Source of the DNA: Aegilops tauschii subsp. strangulata
Lineage: Eukaryota; Streptophyta; Magnoliopsida; Poales; Poaceae
DNA length: 64,000 nt
Assembly: GCF_002575655.3 (NCBI RefSeq)
Contig: NC_053039.3
Coordinates: 239,050,622 to 239,114,621, forward strand
Direction of reading: 5' to 3'
Part shown: positions 43,031 to 55,284 of the stretch, piece by piece
How positions within the stretch are numbered: position 1 is the stretch's first letter
Layout of the letters: the number at the start of each line of letters is the position of its first letter
Made by a program: the position numbers and the translations under genes
The notes under the pieces: generated by a model
The model's database searches: none
What the model was told of the DNA's origin: nothing
What the model saw: the letters and a program-made list of their open reading frames with translations, nothing else

Positions 43031-45795
43031 ATGTCCGGATCTGGAGGGAAAGACAAGTGGATGGCCTCCTCCGTTAAGGAGAAGGACATTGCCGGGCTTC
43101 GGGAGGCCGGGTATCTGGCGAAACAAATCGCCCACCGGCTTCCGGCCAAGGGGCAAGTCATCCCCACCCCGAAGCCCAATGAGAGGGTGGTGTTCATCCC
43201 TCATTTCGTCCGCGGGTTAGGGTTTCCACTCCACCCTTTCGTCCGTGGACTGATGTTCTATTACGGGCTAGATTTCCATGATCTAGCCCCGAACTCCTTC
43301 CTCAACATCTCGGCATTCATTGTCGTGTGCGAGGCCTTCCTCCGCATTCCTCCCCACTTCGGACTATGGCTCAAGATCTTCAACGTGAAGCCGAAGGTGG
43401 TGGATGGCCAGCACGCGGAGTGCGGAGGTGCCATGGTGAGCAAGATGCCCAATGTCACATGGCCCAAAGGTACGTTTGTGGAGACGGTCGAGGAGTGGCA
43501 GAAGTTGTGGTTCTATATCACAGAGCCTCGCGACGCCACCTGGGCCGCAGCTCCCGAGTTCAAATCCGGAGCTCCAATGCGGCTCACCTCCTGGATGGAG
43601 AAGGGCCCAAATTGGTCTTCATCGGACGAGCTGATAGCACTGCAGACGCGCATCCAAAGCATGGTGGATAAAAACATCAAGCTCGTCCACATGATTCAGG
43701 TGATGCTAGTTCGCCGGATCCTTCCATGCCAGAGCCGAACATGCCCTTTATGAGAATTTGATCCGGAGAAGCACCAATCCCTGGAAAGACTCTTCAGAAC
43801 TACTCACGAAGATGTTTGGAAGTTGCTCTTTAAGGGCAACGAGACGCCGCCGGACATAGACTCGGACCACGGGCACGATCTTGCCCATCCTGCCAGTGCG
43901 GTAAGTCACGTCTCATGGCGCATCCTCTACTTGCTTGTTCAAGGAGGATATCTAAACTTTACTATCTCATTCTTTCTGGTGTGGATGGAGAAAGCGGAGC
44001 AGATTCGGTGTCCGGCTCCGCTGCCCGAGGAACCAGTCATCCCACTCCTGGCGAAGATGCTGGTTCCGGTGCCCTACAAGGCGCCGGAGAAGAAGGCCAA
44101 GAAGAAAGCCAAGGGGACCAAAGGTGGCCTTCGCCGCAAGGGCGCTTCAGACGTGACGTTCGAAGACAAGACTCACTCCTCTGCCGCCGAAGACGAGGAG
44201 GAGGAAAGCAATTCTCCCCCTGATGGGGGGAGGAAGAAGAGGGCGGCCTCCACAAATCTGGAGGCGGAGGCACCCAAGAGGGGGAAGGGCCCCTCGCGGA
44301 TAACTCCGCGTGGGACGTCGACAACAGCCCAGAGCGATGCCCCCGAAGCAAGCCCCTGGCCGCATCGTAAGTACTAAAAAGCCCATATGCATCCATGCAT
44401 CCGGCCTCTCCTCTTTATGGTGTTAATATGGTTAGTCATGCTATCGCAGTCCGGCCCACGACAGCTCCCTGTGAACCTCATTAGGAGGTTCGCTAGATTC
44501 AAAAGCGATGGCCAGTGAGTCACCGCCGGCCGCTTACTCTCCCACGGCCAAGGGTGACGCCGAGGTGCTATCGCAAAGGACCTTACCAGGCCAGGGAGAG
44601 TCTCAGGAGGTCGTCAGGGTGGCGCCAGAGGGTGAAACCTCGGCCGTCGGACACATGGGGAAGCAGATCCCCATGGAGACTGGCGATGGGGGCCGTGTTC
44701 AGTTCGGCCCCCCACCGGATACGATTCCGGAGACCTACACAACTCCGGAGTTCGGCGTGCAGCCTCCTTCGAGAGAAGGAGGTGTGCCTATTCCGCCGGT
44801 GCCTCTGTCCAACCAGAGGCACCGGATAATCTGCTGGAAGCGCTATGCGGCGCTTCCATTGTGTATGAGCACCGTATCCTTATGGGTACGGTGATTGAGA
44901 GGGTTCAGTCCGTCAAGAGCGGACTAACCGAAGCCTGCAGCAGCCTGCTAACAGGTTTTGAGGTAAGCGACGCAAAAGAGAAAATCCCCATATAGACAGT
45001 AGCCCCTGAGACACTGTCCGGTGTTAGAAAAGCCGGACAGAGGATCAATTCATTTTTGCAGGAAACTAACAAAATGTGTCTTATATGAATAAGCAGGCAT
45101 CGTTGCTGGCCGCGACCTCACACACTGCCGAAGTCTCCGGACTAAAGCAGAGACTGGAGCGGGCCGAGGAGGAGCTCGGCCAAGCGAGGAAGCAGCTAGA
45201 AGACAAGCAAGGTATGTAATGACTCGCTATATATTCGAAAAGAATAAGTGATGTGTATTGACCGTAGTGTCATGATATGTGTAGGAGTGACGACCGAGGT
45301 CGAGGCCCTTAAAAAGGCCCTGGCCGAAGCCGAGGAGAAAGCTGTCAAGGAACAATCCGCCCGTAAGAAGCTCAAGGCCAGGCTTAATGAGGTCCAGCAA
45401 GAGCTCCAGGATGCGGTGAAAAAATGCGAGACCTTGGAGTGCGATGTTTTGGCTCGAGAGACCGAACTCGCCAAGGCTCGCCAAAGCGCGGAAGAGGCCC
45501 GGGTTGAAGCCCACGGCGCCCTCCAGGAGATCCAGGAGGCCAAGAAAATCGCGGCGGGTAAGACATTTAGTATGCAAAGCAAGTACGTGAAGAAGAAATA
45601 TTTCTTACTAACTCGGATTCGGAGTTCTCCAGGGGCGTTTGCGGATCTGCCATGCAGTGTGTCTGACACTGCGGAGTTCTTCCGAGCCGAAGAAGGGAGC
45701 TCAACGGAGAAGCTGTTCTGGTCGCAATATCTTGCGCAGAACATCCAGTGCCCTTTAGCGATCAGCTAAAACAGCTGGTCAAGCTGCATAGGGTG
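43031..45795 (+). pseudogene. Antisense multi-exon gene of element C (putative gypsy-type transposon domain, coiled coil)
   Basis: The start at 43031 (MSGSGGKDKWMASSVKEKDI) matches that of the element D copy. The first exon carries the domain known as putative gypsy type transposon (PF04195-like: FVRGLGFPLHPFVRGLMFYY, FLRIPPHFGLWLKIFNVKPK). It has a stop at 43751-43753 and should end near 43900 (GTAAGT). Further exons follow with plausible splice sites: an acidic/Lys-rich part (about 43985-44368), a Pro/Ser part (about 44503-44962), and coiled-coil exons (about 45097-45211 and 45285-45557). The final exon is cut at 45795 by element D. Antisense ORFs are known in the Tat lineage; function is unknown. 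Confidence 0.75.
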
Positions 45796-46270
45796 TGAGG
45801 GAGTCCTGGATTAAGGGGTCCTCGGACAGCTGAACTATGTACTTTGGCCGGACTATTGGACTATGAAGATACAAGATTGAAGACATCGTCCCGTGTCCGG
45901 GTGGGACTCTCCTTTGCGTGGAAGGCAAGCTTGGCAGTTCGGATATGTAGATCTCCTCCCTTGTAACCGACTCTGTGTAACCCTAGCTCCCTCCGGTGTC
46001 TATATAAACCAGAGGGTTTAGTCCGTAGGACAAAAGACAACAATCATAATCATAGGCTAGCTTCTAGGGTTTAGCCTCAACGATCTCGTGGTAGATCAAC
46101 TCTTGTAATACTCATATCATCAAGATCAATCAAGCAGGAAGTAGGGTATTACCTCCATCGAGAGGGCCCGAACCTGGGTAAACAATGTGTCCCCCGCCTC
46201 CTGTTACCATCCGGCCTAGACGCACAGTTCGGGACCCCGTACCCGAGATCCGCCGGTTTTGACACCGACA
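45796..46270 (+). repeat. 5' LTR of element D
   Basis: It runs from TGAGGGAGTCCTGGATTAAG to GTTTTGACACCGACA. The TATA box is at 46001-46008. The primer region TTGGTGCTTTCATTGAGAG follows at once. It differs from the LTR at 54137-54612 at about 18 positions by eye. Confidence 0.93.
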
Positions 46271-46317
46271 TTGGTGCTTTCATTGAGAGTTCCACTGTGC
46301 CGTCACCATAAGGCTTG

Positions 46318-48802
46318 ATGGCTCCTTCGATCATCGGCAACGATGCGATCCAGCTTTCCTCCCCGGACAGATCTTCGTATTCGGCGGCTTCGTACTGCGG
46401 GCCAACTCGCTTGGCCATCTGGAGCAGATCGAAAGCTACGCCCCTGGCCATCAGGTCAGGTTTGGAAGTTTGAACTATACTGCCGACATCCGCGGAGACT
46501 TGATCTTCGACGGATTTGAGCCCATGTCAGGTGCGCCGCACAGTCACGACGAGCATGACTTAGCTCTGCCATCGGACAGTGTTCGGGAGATCGCACCTGC
46601 GGTTACTCCGGCCCTCGATCCGGAGCAGATCGTGCCGTCGGAGGAAGGGTGGATAGACCCCGCCACGGAGGCCGCGCACTCAGCGGCGATAGAGCCGAAT
46701 GCTGACTTCACCCCCTATGAGACCTGTGTTGCCGGATACTTGGATTCGTCCCCGGCCACGGGCTCCGAACCGCTTGCGTCCGTGCCTATCGAATCTGATT
46801 GGGCACCGATCATGGAGTTTTCCTCCGCGGATATCTTTCAGCACTCACCCCTGGGCGACGTGCTAAATTCACTAAGGTCTCTCTCCTTGTCAGGAGATCC
46901 TTGGCCGAACTATGTCTGGCTGGAGTGGGAAGCGGACGACGAAGAAATTCGTTCCCCACCGACCACCCCCTTAATAGCCACTGTCGATGACTTATCCGAC
47001 ATGCTCGATTTCGGCTCCGAAGACATCGACGGTATGGACGACGATGCAGGAGAGGAACAGGAACCACCGCCCACAGGGCGCTGGACAGCCACTTCATCAC
47101 ACGATATATACATGGTGGATACACCCAAAGAAAACAATGACGAGGAACGGAAGGATGCAGCGAAGGATAGTTCCCTCGAGAAGCAACCAAAGCGACGACG
47201 TAGGCGCCGCTCCAAATCCCGCCTCGGCAAAAACAACGATAACAGCACAGGAAAGAATAATACCCCGGTCGACTCGAAAGGAAACGACGACCACGTGGAC
47301 CCAGCGACAGAGCAGGATGAACCAGCGGGCGGCGAACATAGTACGGAGCCGCTGTCCGATCACGGCGAAGCCGAGGGTAAGGCTAATCAAGCTGCCTCCG
47401 GAGAGGAGAACAGTTCGGACGATGATGCACACATCATCCCGGATAGGCACATGGAGCAAGAGAACCTCCATAGAAGGCTTATTGCCACCGCAAGGAGTCT
47501 AAAGAAGCAGAAGCAAAGGCTTAAGGCCGCGCAAAATACACTCAATAGTAGATGGAACGTGCTCGACACTAAAGAAAAGTACGGTGGCAGTCGCCACACA
47601 AAGAGCTATCCAAAGCGCAAGCTGCTGCCCGAATTTGATGACGAGGCTTTAGAGCCTATACAGCCGAAAAATAAAATGGCCGATCAGCCAGATCGACCAC
47701 TCCGTGGCCGCGATAGGGCGGCTAATGATGCACACATAAGTCAGCACACGATTCACGTGAGGACTTGCATCAAAAAGCCGGTATGACCAGGTCCATCTAC
47801 GGATCTAGGAAGCGCGCTCTGGCGCAGAATCAAAACCGAACACTACAACCGTCAGAACGCCATGACACATCCAAATACAGGGGTGCCGCGCACCCCCTAT
47901 GCTTCACCGATGAGGTGCTGGATCATGAATTCCCAGAGGGATTCAAACCCGTGAACATAGAGGCGTACGACGGAACAACAGACCCTGGGGTCTGGATTGA
48001 GGACTTTATCCTTCATATCCATATGGCTCGCGGAGATGATCTCCACGCCATTAAATACTTGCCCCTCAAGTTGAAAGGACCAGCTCGACATTGGCTGAAG
48101 AGCCTCCCCGAAAACTCAATTGGAAGTTGGGAAGAGCTTGAGGATGCTTTCAGGGATAATTTTCAAGGGACCTATGTCCGACCTCCGGATGCAGACGATT
48201 TAAGTCATATAATTCAACAGCCCAGAGAGTCAGCCCGAAAGCTTTGGAACAGATTCCTCACTAAGAAGAATCAAATCGTCGATTGCCCGGACGTCGAAGC
48301 CTTAGCAGCTTTCAAACACAGTGTCCGGGACGAATGGCTCGCCAGACACCTCGGCCAGGAAAAACTGAGGACAATGGCAGCCCTAACAAGCCTTATGACC
48401 CGCTTTTGCGCGGGCGAAGATAGTTGGCTGGCCCGTAGGGGCACCAGCGACCCAGGCACATCCGAAGTTAGGGATGACAATGGAAAACCACGACGTAACA
48501 AAAGCAAGCGTCGAAACAATGAAGACAACCCAGACAACACGGCGGTGAATGTCAGATTCAGGGGCTCGCAAACCAGTCAACGGAAAAAGCCATTCAAAGG
48601 CAACAGAGATGGACCGTCCAGCCTAAACAAGATTCTAGACAGATTATGTCAGATTCATGGCACCTCCTACAAACCCGCAAATCACACCAACAGAGAATGT
48701 TGGGTGTTCAAGCAGGCCGGCAAGCTAAACGCCGAACACAAGGGGAGGGAGACACCAAGTGAAGACGAGGATGAGCCTCACCAGCAAAACACTAGGGGAT
48801 AG
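46318..48802 (+). pseudogene. gag of element D, two frameshifts
   Basis: The ATG at 46318 corresponds to the start used in element C. A frameshift before 46470 and another near 47780 break the gene into three frames. The long N-terminal part is acidic and then has a basic Arg-rich patch (KRRRRRRSKSR, about 47190-47215). The C-terminal part has the gag domain (PVNIEAYDGTTDPGVWIEDF, LKGPARHWLKSLPENSIGSW, FQGTYVRPPDADDLSHI). A Cys/His region (CQIHG...HTNRECWVFK) follows, then an acidic tail. Gag is needed for particle formation and RNA packaging. Confidence 0.87.
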
Positions 48803-48829
48803 AAAAAATCCCCACCAGATGTCAAAACA

Positions 48830-49318
48830 GTGAACATGATTCACGTAACGAAGAGGAGGAGCAAACGCGCACTCCGAGACATATGCACCGTGGAGCCCGT
48901 CACCCCCAAGTTCAACCCTTGGTCGGCCTGCCCGATCACTTCCGATCGCAGGGATTACCCGACTAGTATCCGGCACGGAGGATCGGCTGCCTTGGTGCTA
49001 GACCCAATAATTGATGGATACCATCTCACCCGAGTCCTTATGGGCGGCGGCAGTAGCTTCAATCTGATATATCAGGACACAGTCCGCAAAATGGGGATAG
49101 ACCCGACAAGAATTAGCCAAAGCAATACTACCTTTAAAGTAGTAATACCAGGCACAGAGGCCCGCTGCACGGGCTCTCTAGTACTAGAAGTTGTATTCGG
49201 TTCTCCCGACAACTTCCGAAGTGAAAAGTTAACCTTCGACATCGCTCCATTCCGAAGTGGCTATCAAGCACTACTCGGAAGAACGGCCTTCACTCGTTTT
49301 AACGCAGTACCGCATTAG
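48830..49318 (+). pseudogene. Aspartic protease of element D, catalytic Asp changed
   Basis: The open frame follows the gag stop after 27 bp. The conserved parts are KFNPWSACPITSDRRD, HLTRVLMGGGSSFNLIYQDT and PFRSGYQALLGRTAFTRFN. The active-site stretch that reads LMDGGSS in element C reads LMGGGSS here, so the catalytic Asp is replaced by Gly. A stop at 49316-49318 ends it before the downstream part kept in element C. Confidence 0.85.
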
Positions 49319-50620
49319 GCTTGTCTTAAGCTTAAGATACCCGGTCCACGTGGCATCATCATAGTTAGCAGAAACACAAAGTGTTCCTTACGTGCGGAAG
49401 AATGTGTGGCGGCTTTAGCAGCCGAACACTGAACGACCTCTCCAACCAGAATAAATGATCGGTAGTCAAGACCGCGGACACGGCTAGACGAGTCCGGCGC
49501 ACCACTGGATGTAACAGCTCAGATAAACCGGAGACTGGATATGTGGATATACCCCCATAGGTGGTGCTAGGGGCTTCCCGCATGTAAAAAGAACTACAGT
49601 TCGGCTTGACCTTATTTAGATTGAATTTTAATGGTCTATTAATAATAATCAATTTTTCGCACGAAGACTTTCACCTAAGTTTTTCTCTTTTACAGATGAC
49701 AATCCTGCTACACCCTTCCAGGATACGGCACAACGGAGACACAGGCGCAGACGTGCAGCAGGGCCCCGCTCAAAGGTTTCTTTTTAGATTAAGACCCTGT
49801 GTAAACCTTTCTTACTGTCTCTTGTTGCTTCACACCCCCCGGATACTCAACACAACCGAGAGGGATGCTGGCGTTATTGGCATTTCGCCACGTCAGACTA
49901 ATGCACGTACCTGGAAATTCAGGGTTCATTATCAAGGGCGTTACTCTGTCCCGTATATTTGGTAAAGTCCGAATACCTTAGGGAGTGTTCGGCATTGGGA
50001 GTTTGGCCTTATATGCATCAGCTCTGAATCATGTCTTTGGTCAATAGTTGGGTTTGCCCGACTCCCGTGTTTTGCTACCTTACGTTCCGCTCTATCGGCT
50101 AAGGCGTCACTGGGAGAACTACTGTGATTGTGCCCTGGTTCATCCGGATGAGCACCTCAGTAGAGAAAGCCGAAAACTGACTGTCATGATAAAGTGCGAG
50201 ACTGGTCAACCACTCGATGACTCAGCGGAATCTTCGCGATTCCTCCGCATTAACGAAGGGCCGGTTTCCCGGTCATGTATGTACGCGCCCCGTACTCGGA
50301 TGAGCGCGGAAGTACCAGTGGCTATATAGTAGCCCCACCGTCAAACTCTTATGGCTAAGTGTTAAAGCAATATAGTCCGATTGCCTTGTTCGCCACGCTA
50401 TCACCTCATTAACGGACCAAGACATTGGATCAAGTGTGAACACGCACTTTTCCGAACACCCCAGCATTATATGCGTGGGGGCTGAAGCCGACGACTGCAA
50501 ACTTTCAGGTTATATACATACATAAACGACCGCACAGGAGGCATCATAATACTTTCAGGCAAAAGTATAAACACAGCCTTTATAATCCAAATAGCATTGT
50601 TTTTACAATGGGGATACATG
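49319..50620 (+). other. Non-coding spacer of element D
   Basis: It lies between the protease and the end of the antisense gene, where reverse transcriptase and integrase would normally be. No polymerase or integrase motif is seen in any frame. Parts (for example GAGCACCTCAGTAGAGAAAG at 50150-50169) are also present, inverted, at 56580-56610 in element C, so the spacer belongs to the family. Confidence 0.8.
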
Positions 50621-53594
50621 TCACTCGAACATGATACTCTTCGAGCACTGAGCCTCTATTAAACGAGCACCTTCTAGGACTTCTTCAAAATAGTGCTCGG
50701 CTGAAACCTGGCCTACGGCCGGATTCTGGGTTGCAATAGCGGCGGCCTCCATCTCTGCCCAGTATGTCTTGACACGGGCAAGAGCCATCCACGCACCCTC
50801 TATGCAAGCCGACCTCCTTACAGCGTCGATATGCGGCACCACACCAAGAAATCGTTGCACTAAACCAAAATAATTATTTGGCCTTGGTCCTTCCGGCCAA
50901 AGATGATCCACAACAGACCTCATGGCAAGCCCGGACAACCTATGGAGCTCAGCCCACTCGGCCATTTTCTCATTTCACAGCAGTGAACGCGTTGGAGCAC
51001 TGAACCGCGACCAGAACAACTTTTCCACTTCGTGATCTTTTTGATCTTTGAAAAACTCAGACGCATCAGCAGCACTCGTTGCCAAATCCAAGTACGCGTC
51101 TGCAGCACTCCATAATTGATCCAGAGGGGCATACTTCGGATCTCCGAACTTCATCAGCAACAAAAAGGGCTTCCCAACCGTGATGACGAAGCTCCTCCTT
51201 CGCTGCTCTGATTTTAGAGCGGGTTTCCTTGGCTGCTACCATGTCCTTCTTCAAGTCCGCCGCTTTCGCTTGGCTTTCCTTTTCAAGAAGCTCATACCGG
51301 TCGGCGGCATCCTTCAGCTCAATAACCATCTTGGCTATTTTATCTTCGCTCTGGCAATGAGCAGCCTGTTCGGCTCTTAACTCTTCGACCGCCTTTAGGG
51401 CGGCCGCATCACTTCTCCTGGCTTGTTCCTTGGCTCGGGCAAGCTCCGCCCGAAGGGTCTCCACAGCGGCAGCTCCATCTGCAGTCACATAATATTATAG
51501 ATACTGGCATCATGCTCCTCTTAATATCTCTTAACTACCGGAGAATACATACCCCGTGCCTCGTCAAGCCGCTTGTTTACAAGCACGATGTCGGCATCTG
51601 CCGCATCAAGTTGCCGCTTCAGTTCGGCAAACTCACCAGTCCGGCCAGCCACCGGACCATCAGCCGCCTGTGAAAGCAGCGTGATTATCACCTGGGACTA
51701 TGATTCTCTGTTTGCCGCCTTTGGACATCAACCAGAGCCTCAGGGGCTACTATCTGTATAGGGCAAACCTAGCGTGTGCGGTACTGTCAAAAAAAAAATT
51801 ACTTTGCGTACCTCAAAGCCTCTTAGCAGGCTCATAAAAGCTTCATGCAACCCACTTTTGGCGGATGAAATCCTCTCAACCACCATACCCATTAAAGTAC
51901 GGTGCGCCTCTGAGACAGCCGCTTGCTCCAGAAGACTCATCAGTGCGTCCGGTCGTGCATCGGACAGTCCCGAACTCTTTCTGTTGCTCTCAATAGGAGC
52001 CAAATACTCCGGACTTCGGGTGGCCGAAGGGTTACCTTCTGGCCTTGGCGGATCAGGAGAAATCCTCCGTGACGACACCTCAGGGTCGTCCGCCTCATGA
52101 GGCGGAGAGACAGGGGGAGGCGTTTCGCTCTCCATCATCTCTGGAAGAAGATCCCCCGAAGACGAACTCTGTTGAGAAGGGCTACGATCCGAACTACAAG
52201 ACATACGTCTCGGTTATTGTCCTAAAAAATGAAGCAGGATATATTTACCAAAAGTACTTTTGTTTACTTACAGCTCGACGGAGGGTTGATCCCCTTGCGG
52301 GCACTGCGCAGTAAGGATGCCCTCCGGGGCAGGGCCCCCTGGCGAAGATTTCTTCCCTCGTTTGGAAACCATCGTTTCCAAGTCTTCAGAGGCGGTCCTC
52401 TTCCTTCCTTGGAGAGAGGGAATTTTAGATTCTTCTCCCCGATTATCCTCCTTCGCGGAGACACTAATTCCCCTAGTTTGGATTAGTAATGAGTGAGACC
52501 CGCTTCCGGCTTCTTTATTCCTCCCTTTATCTTCCCTTGATGGCGCTTGATAAGGCGCGAGCTCAAGCATTCTGGCTAGTACAGGATCCGCTGAGCCTTC
52601 GGGAAGGGGGGCCGAACACCTGATCATCTTCGCCTTTTTTATCCAGTCCTGGTCAAAGAGCGACTTTCCAGAATGATGTTGTGATAAATAAAGAGACAGC
52701 ATGTTCGGCCGCAGAATTACTTACTTGGGTGTCTGGACGATTGCAGTTTAGACCCGCATCCTCGGTGGTGTCCGGACACTTTATTCGTGATCCGAAGAAC
52801 AATCCATACATCTCTTCGAGCGTCACACCGACGAATTGCTGAATAGTTCACGGTCCTTCCGGGTTGAACTCCCACATACGGAGAGGTCGACGTTGGCATG
52901 GTAGGACCCAACGAACTAGCATGACTTGCATTACCTTGACGAGGCTGACATCTCTCTTGAGGAGATCTCGGATGCGACTCTGCAATGTCGGCACGTCATT
53001 AACCGGCCCCCAGTCCAGCCCCTTGTTGACCCATGACGCCAGTTGTGGCGGGGGGCCCGAACGGAAGGCGGGGGCAGCTACCCACTTAGTACTTCGGGGA
53101 GCCGTGATGTAAAACCACTCCCGCTGCCATAAGTTGGACATCTCCGGGAAGGTTCCCTTTGGCCATGGAGCATTGGCACCTTTGCTTATTATGGCACCTC
53201 CGCATTCTGCGTGTCGCCCATCGATCATCTTCGGCTTCACATTGAAGGTCTTGAGCCATAAGCTGAAGTGTGGGGTGATGCGGAGGAAGGCCTCACACAC
53301 GACGATGAACGACGAGATGTGAAGGATGGAATCCGGAGCCAGATCATGGAAATCGAGCCCGTAATAGAACATAAGCCCTCTTACAAAGGGATCAAGACTA
53401 AAGCCTAGCCCTCGGAGGAAGTGGGAGACAAATATGACACTCTCGTTGGGTTCGGGAGTAGGGATGACCTGCCCTCGAGCAGGCAGCCTGTGCGAGATTT
53501 CGGCGGTCAGATACCTGGCTTCTCTTAGCTTCTTGATGTCCTCCTCTGTGACAGAGGAGGCCATCCACCGGCCTTGAAGGTTGGATCCAGACAT
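50621..53594 (-). pseudogene. Antisense multi-exon gene of element D
   Basis: The minus-strand ATG at 53594 (MSGSNLQGRWMASSVTEEDI) opens the PF04195-like domain (FLRGLGFSLDPFVRGLMFYY, FLRITPHFSLWLKTFNVKPK). A stop near 52848 lies before the expected exon end (GTAAGT at about 52721). Later exons carry MIRCSAPLPEGSADP, a Lys/Arg-rich part, a Ser/Pro part (52204-51740, ending in a GTACGC splice-like site) and a coiled coil (51488-51180, EELRAEQAAHCQSEDKIAKM). A final exon reads LHRLSGLAMRSVVDHLWPEG and ends at 50621. It lies antisense to the element's own transcript, so its introns would not be removed from the genomic RNA. Confidence 0.75.
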
Positions 53595-53693
53595 GATTGA
53601 AGGTCCGTAACGCTTAGCCTGAGCCTCGGGTGTTGGAATTCAAGGTGGGGGAAGAGACGGATCGAGCGCGAGAAGAAAAGGACAGGCCTTGGC

Positions 53694-53716
53694 CTCTTTA
53701 TAAAGAGGGTGAATAT
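53694..53716 (-). promoter_or_regulatory. TATA-like promoter of the antisense gene in element D
   Basis: On the minus strand ATTCACCCTCTTTATAAAG lies about 105 bp before the ATG at 53594. Sequence and spacing match the equivalent site of element C. Confidence 0.65.
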
Positions 53717-54136
53717 CAAGCGTCCTCCGCGTGGCCGTTTGGAACTTTCCTAAAATCGAGGAGTCATACCAGCGGGCACGGTTGGGTTACCCACACCCGT
53801 ATTGATGAGAATCCCGTGATAAGGGGACACGATCTCTGCTTCGACAAGACGTGCCAAGAAAACCACCTCGCAATATGTGCAGTAGCTGGTTGGGAAAAAC
53901 GGTTCGAATAATGACCGGGCCGTGGCGTGATGTCACGCTATGAAACTTGTCAGCAGATTAGATTTATGGAATATTATACTCTCTACGGTGGTACGTGGAA
54001 TTTATTTTGCAGAGCCGGACACGATCCTTGTGTTCAAAATCTTCTATGGAGTATTCGGAGGAGGAACTCGCCTTGCAATGTCGAAGACAATCTGCGCGCC
54101 GGACTCATCATCATGGAAGCCTGGTTCAGGGGCTAC

Positions 54137-54612
54137 TGAGGGAGTCCTGGATTAAGGGGTCCTCGGACAGCCGGACTATGTACTTTGGCCGGACTGTTGG
54201 ACTATGAAGATACAAGATTGAAGACTTCGTCCCGTGTTCGGGTGGGATTCTCCTTTGCGTGGAAGGCAAGCTTGGCAGTTCGGATATGTAGATCTCCTCC
54301 CTTGTAACCGACTCTGTGTAGCCCTAGCCCCCCTCCGGTGTCTATATAAACCGGAGGGCTTAGTCCGTAGAACAAAAGACAACAATCATAATCATAGGCT
54401 AGCTTCTAGGGTTTAGCCTCAACGATCTCGTGGTAGATCAACTCTTGTAATACTCATATCATCAAGATCAATCAAGCAGGAAGTAGGGTATTACCTCCAT
54501 CGAGAGGGCCCGAACCTGGGTAAACATTGTGTCCCCCGCCTCCTGTTACCATCCGCCCTAGACACATAGTTTGGGACCCCCTACCCGAGATCCGCCGGTT
54601 TTGACACCGACA
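54137..54612 (+). repeat. LTR shared between element D and a second internal region
   Basis: Left of it is a polypurine-like stretch (CAGGGGCTAC), as expected for a 3' LTR. Right of it is TTGTTGCTTTCATTGAGAG, the primer region expected after a 5' LTR. The TATA box at 54343-54350 sits in a perfect CCCTCCGGT/ACCGGAGGG inverted repeat. Confidence 0.92.
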
Positions 54613-54658
54613 TTGTTGCTTTCATTGAGAGTTCCACTGTGCCGTCATCATAAGCTTG

Positions 54659-55284
54659 ATGGCTCGTCTCGTTGTCAAGGACAACATCACCTCTGGGGGA
54701 GCCTTGGCTGTAGGCCAAACTCTCCGACTAGGCGGCTTCATCATGACCGCCCGTTCGGTCGTTGCGCCGATGATGACTTCTCGGGTCATCAAAAACAGCC
54801 TCCACGTCGGCTCGGGATTCGCCGAGCAGATGGATCCAATGGAGCTCTTTTCCTTGAACAAGCTCTTGGATCGCATCGCCGCCTTGGAAGTCGCTATGGA
54901 CTATGATCGGATCGGGCTTAAACCCGACCAAAGGGAGATTAACTCTCCGCCGGTCACCCATCAGATAGCGGTGGTGGAGGAGCAACGCAGCGATTCTTCC
55001 TCTATCTAGAGGACAAACTATGTCCGGATTCTCGAGCTCTCCAAGCCGAATACCCGTCTACGGGAGGACATGGCCCAAGCTTTGAACTTAGAATCAGACA
55101 GCGGGCCAGACCTATTAGGCAACAACCCGGAGCCCGAACTGCCAAACTCGGAAACTCTTCCACCCCTGGGTCTCAGATTGGGTCAGGGTTCGGACCTAAA
55201 TATACCCACCCACCCAGATATAAGTGATCTTTCCCACGTTAGACAAGAGCCCCAACAGACAGTACATCACTATTGGATCCAGAC
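54659..55284 (+). pseudogene. gag start of a second element type (E), truncated
   Basis: It follows the primer region after 54612. It starts MARLVVKDNITSGGALAVGQ and is not similar to the gag start of C or D. A TAG at 55007-55009 is followed in the same frame by ILELSKPNTRLREDMAQALN and HPDISDLSHVRQEPQQTVHH. The last stretch resembles the gag domain of grass non-autonomous gypsy elements. The frame stops making sense at about 55284, where the antisense-gene copy begins. Confidence 0.75.

Larger units (their letters stand above)
45796..54612 (+). mobile_element. Non-autonomous gypsy element D, plus strand, inside element C
   Basis: Same family as C, in opposite direction. LTRs are 45796-46270 and 54137-54612. 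The order is gag, protease, non-coding spacer, then an antisense gene on the minus strand. There is no reverse transcriptase or integrase. The left flank is GGGTG (45791-45795), but the right flank (54613) is not GGGTG. It is a primer site and a new gag leader. The normal right end has therefore been replaced. Confidence 0.9.
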
